The position numbers and the translations under genes are program-made. Below are positions 43,016 through 50,652 of a stretch of 64,000 nt of DNA, in pieces. The notes under the pieces are model-generated. The model did no database searches and had not been told where the DNA came from. It worked only from the letters and a program-made list of their open reading frames with translations. Within the stretch, counting starts at the first letter, position 1, and each line of letters starts with the position of its first letter. Source of the stretch: Roseibium aggregatum (GTDB lineage: Bacteria; Pseudomonadota; Alphaproteobacteria; Rhizobiales; Stappiaceae); assembly GCF_014692675.1 (NCBI RefSeq), contig NZ_JABFCZ010000003.1:124001-188000 (forward strand). Reading direction: 5' to 3'.

Positions 43016-43318
43016 ATGGTTTCCTTCAATCGTATTGTTCTGACCGCTGGTTCGGTCCTGATGCTGGGCAGTGTCGCTGCCGAAGCCCGTCCCAGTCTCT
43101 ACACCATGTCCTGTGCCCAGGCGCAGGCATTTGTCCAGAGGCAGGGCAGTGTGGTCGCCAACACCGGTCCCATGACCTATGAGAAGTTCGTTTCAAACGG
43201 AAAATACTGCGACCGGACCCAGAGAGCCGTTTCGGCGCATATCCAGACCCGCGACAATGCGCAGTGCCGGATCGATTACAAATGCGCAGGTCTGCCGCGG
43301 GACACGAGAGGACGTTAA
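43016..43318 (+). CDS. Small secreted four-cysteine protein, paralogue 1 of 4
   Basis: The 100-residue product has a signal peptide ending VAAEARPS and a mature domain RPSLYTMSCAQAQAFVQRQG, VVANTGPMTYEKFV, YCDRTQ and a C-terminal CRIDYKC. Four cysteines (in MSC, YCD, QC and KC) are shared by all four tandem paralogues, so two disulfides in the periplasm or outside are likely. I know no named family. The ATG follows a purine-rich GGGGGATTTAAAGC. The mature start, SLYTM.C.QA, is the family hallmark. Confidence 0.8.
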   Translation: MVSFNRIVLTAGSVLMLGSVAAEARPSLYTMSCAQAQAFVQRQGSVVANTGPMTYEKFVSNGKYCDRTQRAVSAHIQTRDNAQCRIDYKCAGLPRDTRGR

Positions 43319-43350
43319 GGCCACGAAAAGGCACATGGAAGAAGAAACCC

Positions 43351-43653
43351 ATGCAATCGGCGACCACAACCGTGACCGTTGCGGTGCTGGCGATGCTGGC
43401 GGCGTCTCCGGCCAGCGCCCGTCCAAGCGTCTATACGATGACCTGCGCCCAGGCGCAGGCCTTCGTCAAGCAGCGCGCCGCGGTCGTGGCCAACACCGGC
43501 CCGCAGACGTTTCAGCGGTTCGTTACCGATCAGCGCGGCTGCGACCGGCAGCAGGTGGCGTGGCCGGCCTACGACAGAACCCGTGACAATCCGCAATGCC
43601 TGATCGGAATGAAATGCATCGACGCGCCAGAGGCCATCGGTGATCCGCGCTAG
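43351..43653 (+). CDS. Small secreted four-cysteine protein, paralogue 2 of 4
   Basis: The 100-residue product has a signal peptide (MQSATTTVTVAVLAMLAASPASA) and mature domain RPSVYTMTCAQAQAFVKQRA, VVANTGPQTFQRFV, GCDRQQ, PQCLIGMKC. It has the same four cysteine positions and spacing as its neighbours, but a YCDR to GCDR change. The start at 43351 has GAAGAAG upstream; the frame is open further but without an export signal. It follows paralogue 1 by 32 bases. Confidence 0.8.
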   Translation: MQSATTTVTVAVLAMLAASPASARPSVYTMTCAQAQAFVKQRAAVVANTGPQTFQRFVTDQRGCDRQQVAWPAYDRTRDNPQCLIGMKCIDAPEAIGDPR

Positions 43654-43720
43654 GATTTTTTGTAAGATAACGACGCTGCCGTCGCATCCGGCGGCAAGCG
43701 TATCGAAAGGGAGAGTGTTC

Positions 43721-44014
43721 ATGCGATCGATAGCCGGCACCGTGATCATCGCGGGCCTGACCGTTCTGGGTGCGAGCGCCGCGCAGGCCCGTCCGAGCCT
43801 CTACACCATGACCTGTTCCGAGGCCAAGGCCTTCATCAAGAGCAAGGGAGCGGTCGTCGCCAACACGGGGCCGCAGACCTCCGCCCGGATCGTGGCGAAC
43901 GCCAGTTATTGCGACCGCATGCAGATCATAAAGGCCTTCGTCGGCAAAACCACGGACAATCCGCAGTGCCAGATCGGCTTCCGCTGTGCAAACGATCAGA
44001 TGAGTGTGGAATGA
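43721..44014 (+). CDS. Small secreted four-cysteine protein, paralogue 3 of 4
   Basis: The 97-residue product has a signal peptide MRSIAGTVIIAGLTVLGASA and mature domain RPSLYTMTCSEAKAFIKSKG, VVANTGPQTSARIV, YCDRMQ, TTDNPQCQIGFRC. GAAAGGGAGAG precedes the ATG. Its leader and first 20 mature residues are nearly identical to those of paralogue 4, so these two are the most recent duplication in the array. Confidence 0.8.
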   Translation: MRSIAGTVIIAGLTVLGASAAQARPSLYTMTCSEAKAFIKSKGAVVANTGPQTSARIVANASYCDRMQIIKAFVGKTTDNPQCQIGFRCANDQMSVE

Positions 44015-44072
44015 CGTCTGTTCAGGCCTTTTTCCGATGAATGGACGATCGGGAACGAAAGGGAGGCCGTCC

Positions 44073-44366
44073 GTGCAAACGACAGTTGCATCGGTGATCG
44101 TCGCGGGCCTGACCGTTTTGGGCGCGAGCGCCGCCCAGGCCCGTCCGGGGCTCTACGCCATGACCTGCTCCCAGGCCCAGGCCTTCGTCAAGAGCAAAGG
44201 CACGGTCGTCGTCGACACCGCTCCGAATGTCACTGTGCGGGCCGTTGCCAATGCAGGCTATTGCGACCGATTGCAGAAGACGAAACCGCTCTTCGGCAAA
44301 ACCACCGACAATCCGCAATGCCGGATCGGCCTCCGCTGCGCCACGGAAACGATGAGTGCGGAATGA
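44073..44366 (+). CDS. Small secreted four-cysteine protein, paralogue 4 of 4
   Basis: The 97-residue product starts at a GTG with GGGAGG seven bases upstream and reads (M)QTTVASVIVAGLTVLGASA, then RPGLYAMTCSQAQAFVKSKG, VVDTAPNVTVRAV, YCDRLQ, TTDNPQCRIGLRC. The four cysteines are kept, but the VANTGP core has become VDTAP, the most divergent of the set there. It ends the array; a methyltransferase gene starts about 110 bases later. Confidence 0.78.
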   Translation: MQTTVASVIVAGLTVLGASAAQARPGLYAMTCSQAQAFVKSKGTVVVDTAPNVTVRAVANAGYCDRLQKTKPLFGKTTDNPQCRIGLRCATETMSAE

Positions 44367-44475
44367 AGGCCTTCTCCCGGCCGGATTGCCTGCGAACTTT
44401 GACGCGGCTTCCCTGCCGGGCTATGAGACTTCCCTCACCGAATTGCAGACCTGAGCGAACAGCAGGGATATCTCC

Positions 44476-44967
44476 ATGAGCCGCCTCGACAGCTTCATCC
44501 GCCGTCTGAAAGCCCAGAAAGCCCTGCTTGAGGACATCGCAGGGCGCCTCGGCGATCTGGAGGGGCCGGTTCTGGAGCTCGGCCTCGGCAACGGCCGGAC
44601 CTATGACCACCTGCGCGAAATTCTGCCCGATCGGGAGATCTTCGTGTTCGACCGGGACCTGAACTGTCACCCGAGCTGCATTCCCGATGCAGACCACATG
44701 ATTTTCGGCGAAATCCACGACACGCTCGCCTTCTGCGGACCGCGCATCGGCTCCCAGGCGGCCCTCATCCATGCGGATATCGGCTCCGGCGATCCGACCA
44801 CCGATCTCGCCACGTCCTCATGGCTGTCGCCGCTGGTCAGTATCCACACCAGGGCCGGCGGTTACGTGCTGTCCGGCCTTGCGCTGGACCTGAAGGACTT
44901 TAAAGAGCTGGACCTGCCCGAGGGCATCCGCCCCGGACGCTATCACATCTATCGCAAGGTCGACTGA
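44476..44967 (+). CDS. Class I SAM-dependent methyltransferase-like protein
   Basis: The 163-residue protein has the SAM-binding motif I PVLELGLGNGRTYDHLRE, an acidic end of strand 2 (IFVFDRDLNCHP) and AALIHADIGSGDP, typical of small class I methyltransferases. It is shorter than most of that fold, and the substrate is unknown. A site AGCAGGGATA precedes the ATG. It lies after the four-cysteine array and 38 bases before the CoA-transferase gene, and may share its transcript. Confidence 0.82.
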   Translation: MSRLDSFIRRLKAQKALLEDIAGRLGDLEGPVLELGLGNGRTYDHLREILPDREIFVFDRDLNCHPSCIPDADHMIFGEIHDTLAFCGPRIGSQAALIHADIGSGDPTTDLATSSWLSPLVSIHTRAGGYVLSGLALDLKDFKELDLPEGIRPGRYHIYRKVD

Positions 44968-45005
44968 CAGGCGTCGGTCGTCCTTCCTTTTCAGGAGAAT
45001 ACCCC

Positions 45006-46178
45006 ATGGCAGCCCCGCTTCACGGCGTGAAGGTCGTCGAATTCGCCCGCATACTGGCGGGCCCCTGGATCGGCCAGACCCTGGCCGACCTCGGCGCCGA
45101 TGTCATCAAGGTGGAGGCGCCGCAGGGCGACGACACCCGCGGCTGGGGCCCGCCCTTCGTGGAGGGCGAGAACGGTGAGCAGCTCGATGCCGCCTATTTC
45201 CATTCCTGCAACCGGGGCAAGCGCTCGATCACCGTCGATTTCCGCACCGAGGAAGGCCAGCGGGTCGCCCGCAAGCTGGTTGAGGGCGCCGACATCCTGA
45301 TCGAGAACTTCAAGGTCGGCGGGTTGGCCAAATACGGCCTCGATTACGACAGCCTCAAGCAAGTCAATCCGCGCCTGATCTACTGTTCCGTCACCGGCTT
45401 CGGCCAGGACGGTCCCTATGCGCACCGGGCCGGCTACGATTTCATGATCCAGGGCATGGGCGGCATCATGGACCTGACCGGGGATCCGGACGGCGAGCCG
45501 CAGAAGATCGGCGTCGCCTTCGCCGACATCTTCACCGGCCTTTACGGCGTGATCGGCATCATGGCGGCCTTGAGGCGGCGCGATGAGACGGGGACGGGCG
45601 AGCATATCGACATGGCCCTGCTCGACAGCCTCACCGGCGTGCTCGCGAACCAGGCGCTCAACTATTTCGTCTCCGGCAAATCGCCGAAACGCCTCGGCAA
45701 CGCCCACCCCAACATCGTGCCTTATCAGGTCTTCGCCGTCAGCGACGGCCACATGATCCTCGCCGTGGGCAATGACGGCCAGTTCAAAAAGCTCTGCGCC
45801 ATTTTAGGGCGGCCGGAACTGGCAGAAAACCCGGCCTACGCCACCAACGCCGCCCGCGTCGCCAACCGCGCGGATCTGGTGCCGATCCTGGAAGCCGAAA
45901 TCGCCAAATATACCCGCGACGACTTCCTGAAGGCGCTGGAGGAAAAGGGCGTCCCCGCCGGCCCGATCAACTCCGTCGCCGACGTCTTCGCCGACCCGCA
46001 GGTCAACCACCGCCACATGAAGGTCGACCTGCCCGCCACCGGCGTCAAGGGCGGCACCATCCCCTCGGTCCGCACCCCTATCACCTTCTCCGACAGCGAG
46101 CTTGTGCTGGAGCACGCGGCCCCCTCGCTGGGCGAGCATACGGCGGAGATCTTGAGGGAAATCGGGGAGGGGGAGTGA
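45006..46178 (+). CDS. CaiB/BaiF family (class III) CoA-transferase
   Basis: The 390-residue enzyme moves CoA between acyl thioesters through an aspartyl-CoA intermediate. Motifs are ARILAGPWIGQTLADLGADVIKVE at the N-terminus, NRGKRSITVDFRTEEG, and RAGYDFMIQGMGGIMDLTG with the conserved Asp of YDFM as probable nucleophile. CAGGAG precedes the ATG. No acyl-CoA dehydrogenase or ligase is adjacent, so the acid cannot be named. Confidence 0.92.
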   Translation: MAAPLHGVKVVEFARILAGPWIGQTLADLGADVIKVEAPQGDDTRGWGPPFVEGENGEQLDAAYFHSCNRGKRSITVDFRTEEGQRVARKLVEGADILIENFKVGGLAKYGLDYDSLKQVNPRLIYCSVTGFGQDGPYAHRAGYDFMIQGMGGIMDLTGDPDGEPQKIGVAFADIFTGLYGVIGIMAALRRRDETGTGEHIDMALLDSLTGVLANQALNYFVSGKSPKRLGNAHPNIVPYQVFAVSDGHMILAVGNDGQFKKLCAILGRPELAENPAYATNAARVANRADLVPILEAEIAKYTRDDFLKALEEKGVPAGPINSVADVFADPQVNHRHMKVDLPATGVKGGTIPSVRTPITFSDSELVLEHAAPSLGEHTAEILREIGEGE

Positions 46179-46422
46179 TTGAGTTTCCGGTTTTTCGCAC
46201 AGGGACCTTTTATGGAAAATGGCTAAGCTCTGGGAATTAAATAGGTCGTTCGTTATAAATACAGCGAATGTCTGGTTTGAGCCCAAAGTGCACTGTGAAC
46301 GCCATCCCAAAACATCAGTTTTTAAGCCCAAATCAGCGAGATCTCCTGACTTTCAATGAATTTTGAAGCCGCGTATCTTGGGCAAGTGAAAAGATGGAAA
46401 CTCTATTAGCGACGAGAAACCA

Positions 46423-46737
46423 ATGGCGATACCAAGAAAAGGAAGTCGCAAGATTACCGTTGAGGGCGAAGACTATCGTTGGTTGGTGAGGAGAAAGGCG
46501 ACCATTTCTCAAACGGATTATGGGTCCGGCAAAATTCACGTTGCGATTGAACACGCTACGGAAAAAGGCGCTACGCTCCACATTGAATCCGGCCGCCACC
46601 CCCACCCCAAAGACTGGGGCACGCTTTCTGTTGAGCCCGTCACACCTTCCGATATCGCACGTTGGATTTCAGTGGCGATCCAGCAGGGATGGGAGCCAAA
46701 GAACGCAGGCCCAACGTTCAGAATTGACGAGAAATGA
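46423..46737 (+). CDS. Small hypothetical protein in a lower-GC patch (104 aa)
   Basis: The 104-residue protein MAIPRKGSRKITVEGEDYRW is soluble, basic at its start and has a conserved-looking ending RWISVAIQQGWEPKNAGPTF. Proteins of this length and pattern are scattered among unrelated bacteria without function. GC content and codon use across 46195-46930 look lower than in the neighbours, suggesting recent acquisition. The ribosome binding site is weak. No mobility gene accompanies it. Confidence 0.6.
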   Translation: MAIPRKGSRKITVEGEDYRWLVRRKATISQTDYGSGKIHVAIEHATEKGATLHIESGRHPHPKDWGTLSVEPVTPSDIARWISVAIQQGWEPKNAGPTFRIDEK

Positions 46738-46928
46738 TCCCGTAGGCTCTGAAATGCTCGAACCAAGCTAATTTTGTCAGTGCGGACCAACCGAGCAAGA
46801 AGGTCTGTTTTGTCCGCGTCACGGCTAATCGTGCATGGAAAATCGGAGATTCGCTTTGCTCCTACTCGTAGGATTTGCATAACCTGCAATATGTAAATTC
46901 ATTTCGTGCAAAACGGGTTGAATTTTCA

Positions 46929-46962
46929 GCGTCCGCAAGGTGGATTCGAACCGGCGACGTTA
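46929..46962 (-). other. tRNA 3'-end-like fragment
   Basis: The reverse strand contains GGTTCGAATCC, the internal B box of tRNA genes, followed by ACCTTGCGGACGC, which resembles an acceptor 3' strand. The T-stem does not close properly, and no 5' half is found upstream, where the DUF6969-like gene ends four bases away. It is therefore not a functional tRNA but could be a remnant or an old attachment site. Confidence 0.3.
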
Positions 46963-46965
46963 TTC

Positions 46966-47715
46966 CTATACCCCCAACGCCCCCTCAATCGCCTCGATCT
47001 GCTTCACCGTATCGACGAACACCTCGCTGGTGTTCTGCAACGCCCTGTCCTCGAGCACCTCCGAGCCCGGATGCTCCTGCACGAAGGCCTCCAGCGTGGC
47101 GTCGCGGGCTCTTAGAAGCGCTTCCAGTTGCGGGCGGTAGAGGGGGACGAGATTCGTGAGCCATCGGTTCACCGCGCGGCTGGGCTTCTCGACCTCAATG
47201 GCAAAATGATCGAGCAGGGGGATTACATCCTCGGCCCGGTAAAGCGTCTCGTTGGTGACCCAGCGGTTGGTGGTGAAGAGCCGGATCATCCGGCCCTGAT
47301 TGTCGACACTGATCGCGCCGATATGGGCGAAGCGGGCGGCCGGGTCTTCGGGGACGACGGCGCCGGGCAGCCGCCAGGGTTCCAGGTCGGGCGCGATTGC
47401 CGCCGGGCGCACGAACAGGTGGAAGTGGCCGTTCTCGCCGGCGGCCATCTCGTCGGCCACATGGGCGTGATAGAAATAGTGGCTGTGGTTCTTAAGGTCG
47501 AACAGGTCGCCCTTCGGATACCGCTCCCAGATCAGGAAGTCGCCCTGGTCGCGCAGCACGTCCATGACAACGCTTGAGCCGGTTTGTGCAAGTTCCCGTT
47601 CGCACTCAAGCACCGCCGCCGCCGCATCGTGCATGGCTTCCAGCTTGTCCTCGGGAAGGCCGGAGAGATCCGCCGGGAAGGGCAGTTTCGGGGCTTTGGT
47701 TTTCGTCTCGCTCAT
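46966..47715 (-). CDS. DUF6969-like uncharacterised protein
   Basis: The 249-residue soluble protein contains NHSHYFYHAHVADEMAAGENGHFHLFVRP, a histidine-rich segment, and HIGAISVDNQGRMIRLFTTNRWVTNETL. I believe these match the DUF6969 family, but from memory only. The histidine cluster could bind a metal. No membrane segment or signal is present. It seems monocistronic, ending beside the tRNA-like fragment. Confidence 0.75.
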   Translation of the reverse strand: MSETKTKAPKLPFPADLSGLPEDKLEAMHDAAAAVLECERELAQTGSSVVMDVLRDQGDFLIWERYPKGDLFDLKNHSHYFYHAHVADEMAAGENGHFHLFVRPAAIAPDLEPWRLPGAVVPEDPAARFAHIGAISVDNQGRMIRLFTTNRWVTNETLYRAEDVIPLLDHFAIEVEKPSRAVNRWLTNLVPLYRPQLEALLRARDATLEAFVQEHPGSEVLEDRALQNTSEVFVDTVKQIEAIEGALGV

Positions 47716-47815
47716 CGGTTCGATCCTTAGCGATAGCTGGTAGGTCTCGTTCGTCCGGCCACGTCGGCATTTGCCGGTATCTCTAAATTCTCCATCGTCA
47801 TGCCACGGCTCGACC

Positions 47816-48052
47816 CACTGTTGTCTGGTTTAGGTTGGGGTGGTAGTTAAACAAAACAATCACCTCTCCGCCTTGTCATCCCAGCGAAGGCTGGGATCCA
47901 GTAAACACAAAGGTTTGCGGCCCTAACCGACACCGGGGTTACTGGATCCCGGCCTTGTCGCTTTGCGCCAAACCGGGATGACAACCGAGTGGGAAACCCG
48001 TGTCCCCAAGCGCAGCAGGCGGTAGCCCGCAATTTTAAACCGGACACCAGTG
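47816..48052. mobile_element. Non-coding MITE-like element A inserted in a REP hairpin
   Basis: The 237-bp element begins CACTGTTGTCTGGTTTA and ends with the inverted TAAACCGGACACCAGTG (15 of 17 bases match). It is flanked by a perfect 9-bp direct repeat GGCTCGACC (47807-47815 and 48053-48061). Removing the element and one repeat restores a hairpin ATGCCA-loop-TGGCAT, a REP-like palindrome, so it inserted into a REP loop. Inside lie two inverted arms TTGTCATCCC...GGATCCAGTAA (47873-47904 and 47939-47983), themselves REP-like. It has no gene, so mobility would depend on a transposase elsewhere; 9-bp duplications occur in IS4/Tn5-type elements. Confidence 0.8.
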
Positions 48053-48141
48053 GGCTCGACCATGGCATCCATGCCGCTTCCTCGCCATATCCTGAGGCTT
48101 TCTTTCTGGCACTGTCACGGCATGGATTACCCGGTCAAACC

Positions 48142-48420
48142 CACTGCTGTCCGGCTTAATGTTGGACTTCTCATATATCTCATTTGAAAGATTGGGGAAT
48201 TTCAGATCATTCCGCTTAGAGACACGCGATGGACGTCCCGCTTGTCATTCCGGTTTGACGCGGCAGCGGCAAGACCGGGATCCAGTACTCCGTGTGGCCT
48301 GCGAGTGGAAAAGATAGCAAATTCAATAGATTAATGGATCCCTGTCTGCGCAGGGATGACAACAAACTCTCCGATTAGGCGGATCGCCCTATTCGGGCAA
48401 ATTTAAACCGGACAGCAGTG
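48142..48420. mobile_element. Non-coding MITE-like element B inserted in a second REP hairpin
   Basis: The 279-bp element begins CACTGCTGTCCGGCTTA and ends TAAACCGGACAGCAGTG (16 of 17 match as inverted ends). Flanking repeats are GGTCAAACC (48133-48141) and GGTCAAGCC (48421-48429), one mismatch. Joining the flanks restores ATTACC-loop-GGTAAT, a REP hairpin whose loop is the duplicated site. Its ends are the same type as element A, only 90 bases away. Internal REP-like arms are at 48241-48288 and 48333-48363, in the opposite order (long arm first) from element A. It is non-coding. Confidence 0.8.
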
Positions 48421-48515
48421 GGTCAAGCCCGGTAATGACGGAGGTGGAGGAAGAGCGTTGCTTTGCATTGTGCGCTCCCGCCCTTGGCAAACGATGTCTA
48501 TCCCGAAACGAAATC

Positions 48516-48538
48516 GGGGCCGGCTTTTGGCCGGCCCC
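48516..48538 (-). terminator. GC-rich hairpin after the DUF442 gene
   Basis: GGGGCCGGC and GCCGGCCCC pair perfectly around a short TTTTG loop, 28 bases beyond the DUF442 stop. On the reverse strand the following bases are GATTTCGTTTC, a broken T-run, so it is a plausible but imperfect terminator. Confidence 0.55.
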
Positions 48539-48565
48539 GTTGTCATGTCTTGCCTCGGCCGGCGG

Positions 48566-49306
48566 TCAGGCCGGCGGCATGCCGAGCATCTTGCGCACGG
48601 CCGGCTCGCGGCTCTTCAGACCGACGGTCCGGCCTTCCTCGATGGCAATTTCGTTCGGCACGCCCTTGGAAGCACGATAGAGCGCCCACATGGCGCCGAC
48701 GCGGTTGGAGGATTCGCAATGCAGCAGGATCGGATAGTTGTTCGGATCCTCGGCAACCTTGGCGAATTCGGCGACCTGCTCGCTGGTCGGCGCCTTGGTG
48801 GACACGGCGATGTTGACGTAGGTCATGCCCGCCTTCTGGACCAGCGCCCCTTCTGTGGTCGCGCCCTGTTCGGCGGTGTTGAGGTTGACCACCGTCTTGA
48901 AGCCGAGCGTGGCCAGGGTGTCGATGCCGGTCGGGTCGACGTTGCCGCCGGTGCCGATGAACGGCGTCGCGCGCAGATAGTTGACGACGATGTTCGGCAT
49001 CATGTTGCCGTAAGGCGCTTCCTTGGCCTTGCTGGCGACGTCGTAAAGGCCGGTCGCCATGGGGGCATCGGACTTTGCGGCGGGTGCCGCGGCCGGCGCG
49101 CACGGATTGGCGGCAGGCGAGGCCGCCGGGGCGCACGGGTTGACCGGACCGGCTGCCGGCGCACACGGATTGACCGGGCCTGCGGCCGGAGCGCAGGGGT
49201 TGGTCGCCTGGGCAAACGCGGCGGACGGGACAGCGGCGCCGACGGCAATGGCCGTGACCGGCATGATGGCGGCGCTCAGCAGGCTCTTGCGGATTTTCTT
49301 TTTCAT
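48566..49306 (-). CDS. Secreted DUF442 phosphatase-like protein with NPCAP repeats
   Basis: The 246-residue protein has a signal peptide to about residue 33, then four copies of NPCAPAA (starting at residues 36, 46, 56 and 67), and a DUF442/beta-lactamase-hydrolase-like phosphatase fold with HCESSNR (His196-Cys197-Arg202), the CX4R loop of this family. DUF442 proteins go with sulfide oxidation in other bacteria (Blh). Here it precedes no other reverse-strand gene and follows two YeeE/YedE permease genes, opposite a sulfide:quinone oxidoreductase-like gene. The Cys-Pro repeats are unusual for the family. Confidence 0.85.
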   Translation of the reverse strand: MKKKIRKSLLSAAIMPVTAIAVGAAVPSAAFAQATNPCAPAAGPVNPCAPAAGPVNPCAPAASPAANPCAPAAAPAAKSDAPMATGLYDVASKAKEAPYGNMMPNIVVNYLRATPFIGTGGNVDPTGIDTLATLGFKTVVNLNTAEQGATTEGALVQKAGMTYVNIAVSTKAPTSEQVAEFAKVAEDPNNYPILLHCESSNRVGAMWALYRASKGVPNEIAIEEGRTVGLKSREPAVRKMLGMPPA

Positions 49307-49320
49307 GGGTCGTTTCCTCG

Positions 49321-49974
49321 TTAGGCCTTCAGGGCATATGTGGGGTGCGAGGCAGACGTCTCATCGCTGCTCCCGGCTTCGGGCGCGCAGACGTCCTTGG
49401 CGGTGAAGGGGCCGCCGCGGGCGCGTTCAAGCCTGGAACCGAGAACGAAACCGCCCATCGCGATGACGATCAGCGCAGCCAGGATCAGCCATTCCGGCAG
49501 ACCCAGAAGGTCCGGCAGCCTCTGGGCGTCCGGACCCTTGGCCGCGAAATAGAAGCTGGTCAGCGGATCGAACAGATAGGCGAACAGGGTCGTGCCGGCG
49601 ATCATGCCGACGACGAACACCACCGCATCGAAGCGGCCCGAGGCGACACCGACGACCGAGGTGCCCGGGCAATAGCCGCCAAGGGCAAAGCCCGCGCCGA
49701 TCAGGATGCCGCCGGCGGCGACCGCCCAGAAGAACAGGGTCGGGATGAACACCGCATTGTCGGCGATCACGCCGCCGAGCCGGAGCAGATAAAGACCCAC
49801 GGCGGTCACCAGAACCGCGGTGAACATCACCTTGAACACGGCGAAGTCCTTCAGCGAAAACTGGCCGGTCAGCTTGCGCGGGCTGCCGAAGCCGGCGGCT
49901 TCAAGCACATAGCCGAACAGGATGCCCGACAGGAGACCTCCGGCGATACCGCCATCGTAAAACGGAATGCTCAT
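49321..49974 (-). CDS. YeeE/YedE family permease, subunit 2
   Basis: The 217-residue membrane protein has about four or five helices and the conserved GGYCPGTSVVG with the cysteine typical of YeeE/YedE (DUF395) sulfur transporters. It probably brings thiosulfate, sulfite or a sulfane compound across the inner membrane together with the subunit encoded before it. The ATG at 49974 overlaps the preceding stop as ATGA. The open frame upstream is a shadow of that gene. It ends 14 bases before the DUF442 start. Confidence 0.88.
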   Translation of the reverse strand: MSIPFYDGGIAGGLLSGILFGYVLEAAGFGSPRKLTGQFSLKDFAVFKVMFTAVLVTAVGLYLLRLGGVIADNAVFIPTLFFWAVAAGGILIGAGFALGGYCPGTSVVGVASGRFDAVVFVVGMIAGTTLFAYLFDPLTSFYFAAKGPDAQRLPDLLGLPEWLILAALIVIAMGGFVLGSRLERARGGPFTAKDVCAPEAGSSDETSASHPTYALKA

Positions 49975-50486
49975 TGCCAGACCCTCCGTGCAAGCATGCT
50001 GACGACGAAGCCGGCGATGAAGAAGCCGGCCAGGAAGACGAAACCGGCAACCGCCAGGGTGGCGCCGCCGGACAGGCCGATGCCGCTGGTGCAGCCGCGC
50101 GCCAGGCGCGCGCCGAAGCCGACGAGGGCACCGCCGATGAAGGCGTAGACGAGGCGCTGGCCGCGCGAAGTCTGCGGACCGCGCTCGACCTGGACGCTGG
50201 AGCGGCCGGCGCTGCGGGCGCCCACATAGGCGCCGATCAGCACGCCGATGACTTCCCAGGTGATCCAGGAGGCAAGCGGGGCGCCTGCCTTGATGAAGGG
50301 GCCGAAATAGGTATTGGAAGCGGTTGCGGCGGGCGCGAGCCATTCGCTGATCTGGGCGGCAAGCCGGGTGATGAAGCCCGAGGCGCCGAGGCCGTGGCCT
50401 GTGATCAGAAAGGTGGCCAGCAAGGCGATTCCCAGCGCAAATCCCGCGACCAGAGGCGGCCAGAACGGGCGTGGACTTGTGGTCAT
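49971..50486 (-). CDS. YeeE/YedE family permease, subunit 1
   Basis: The 171-residue membrane protein has about four helices and the motif LARGCTSGIGLSGGATLAVAGF, containing the conserved cysteine of YeeE/YedE transporters. Split permeases of two half-size subunits are usual for this group. GGGAGAAG precedes the ATG at 50486. It is the first gene of a three-gene sulfur operon, read from the intergenic region shared with the divergent oxidoreductase gene. Confidence 0.88.
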   Translation of the reverse strand: MTTSPRPFWPPLVAGFALGIALLATFLITGHGLGASGFITRLAAQISEWLAPAATASNTYFGPFIKAGAPLASWITWEVIGVLIGAYVGARSAGRSSVQVERGPQTSRGQRLVYAFIGGALVGFGARLARGCTSGIGLSGGATLAVAGFVFLAGFFIAGFVVSMLARRVWQ

Positions 50487-50652
50487 GGGCGTTCTTCTCC
50501 CTGAAGAAGTTTCATTACATTCGAATTTTGCAATATACAACGTCGAGCCTCGGGATCAATCGGTTTGATCCCGGATCCCGGCCGGAGCGCATCTCCGGTT
50601 TGACGAAGGATCCGCAGCGCATACCGGAAGCTACTTAGTTGGTATTTGCCTG

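Noticed and set aside
46929-47005. Functional tRNA gene on the - strand
   Set aside because: Only the B box and a 3' strand are present; the T-stem does not pair and the 5' half is replaced by the end of a coding gene.
47716-48565. CRISPR array suggested by recurring CCACTGCTGTCCGG motifs
   Set aside because: The motifs occur as inverted pairs with target duplications, not as evenly spaced direct repeats with spacers.
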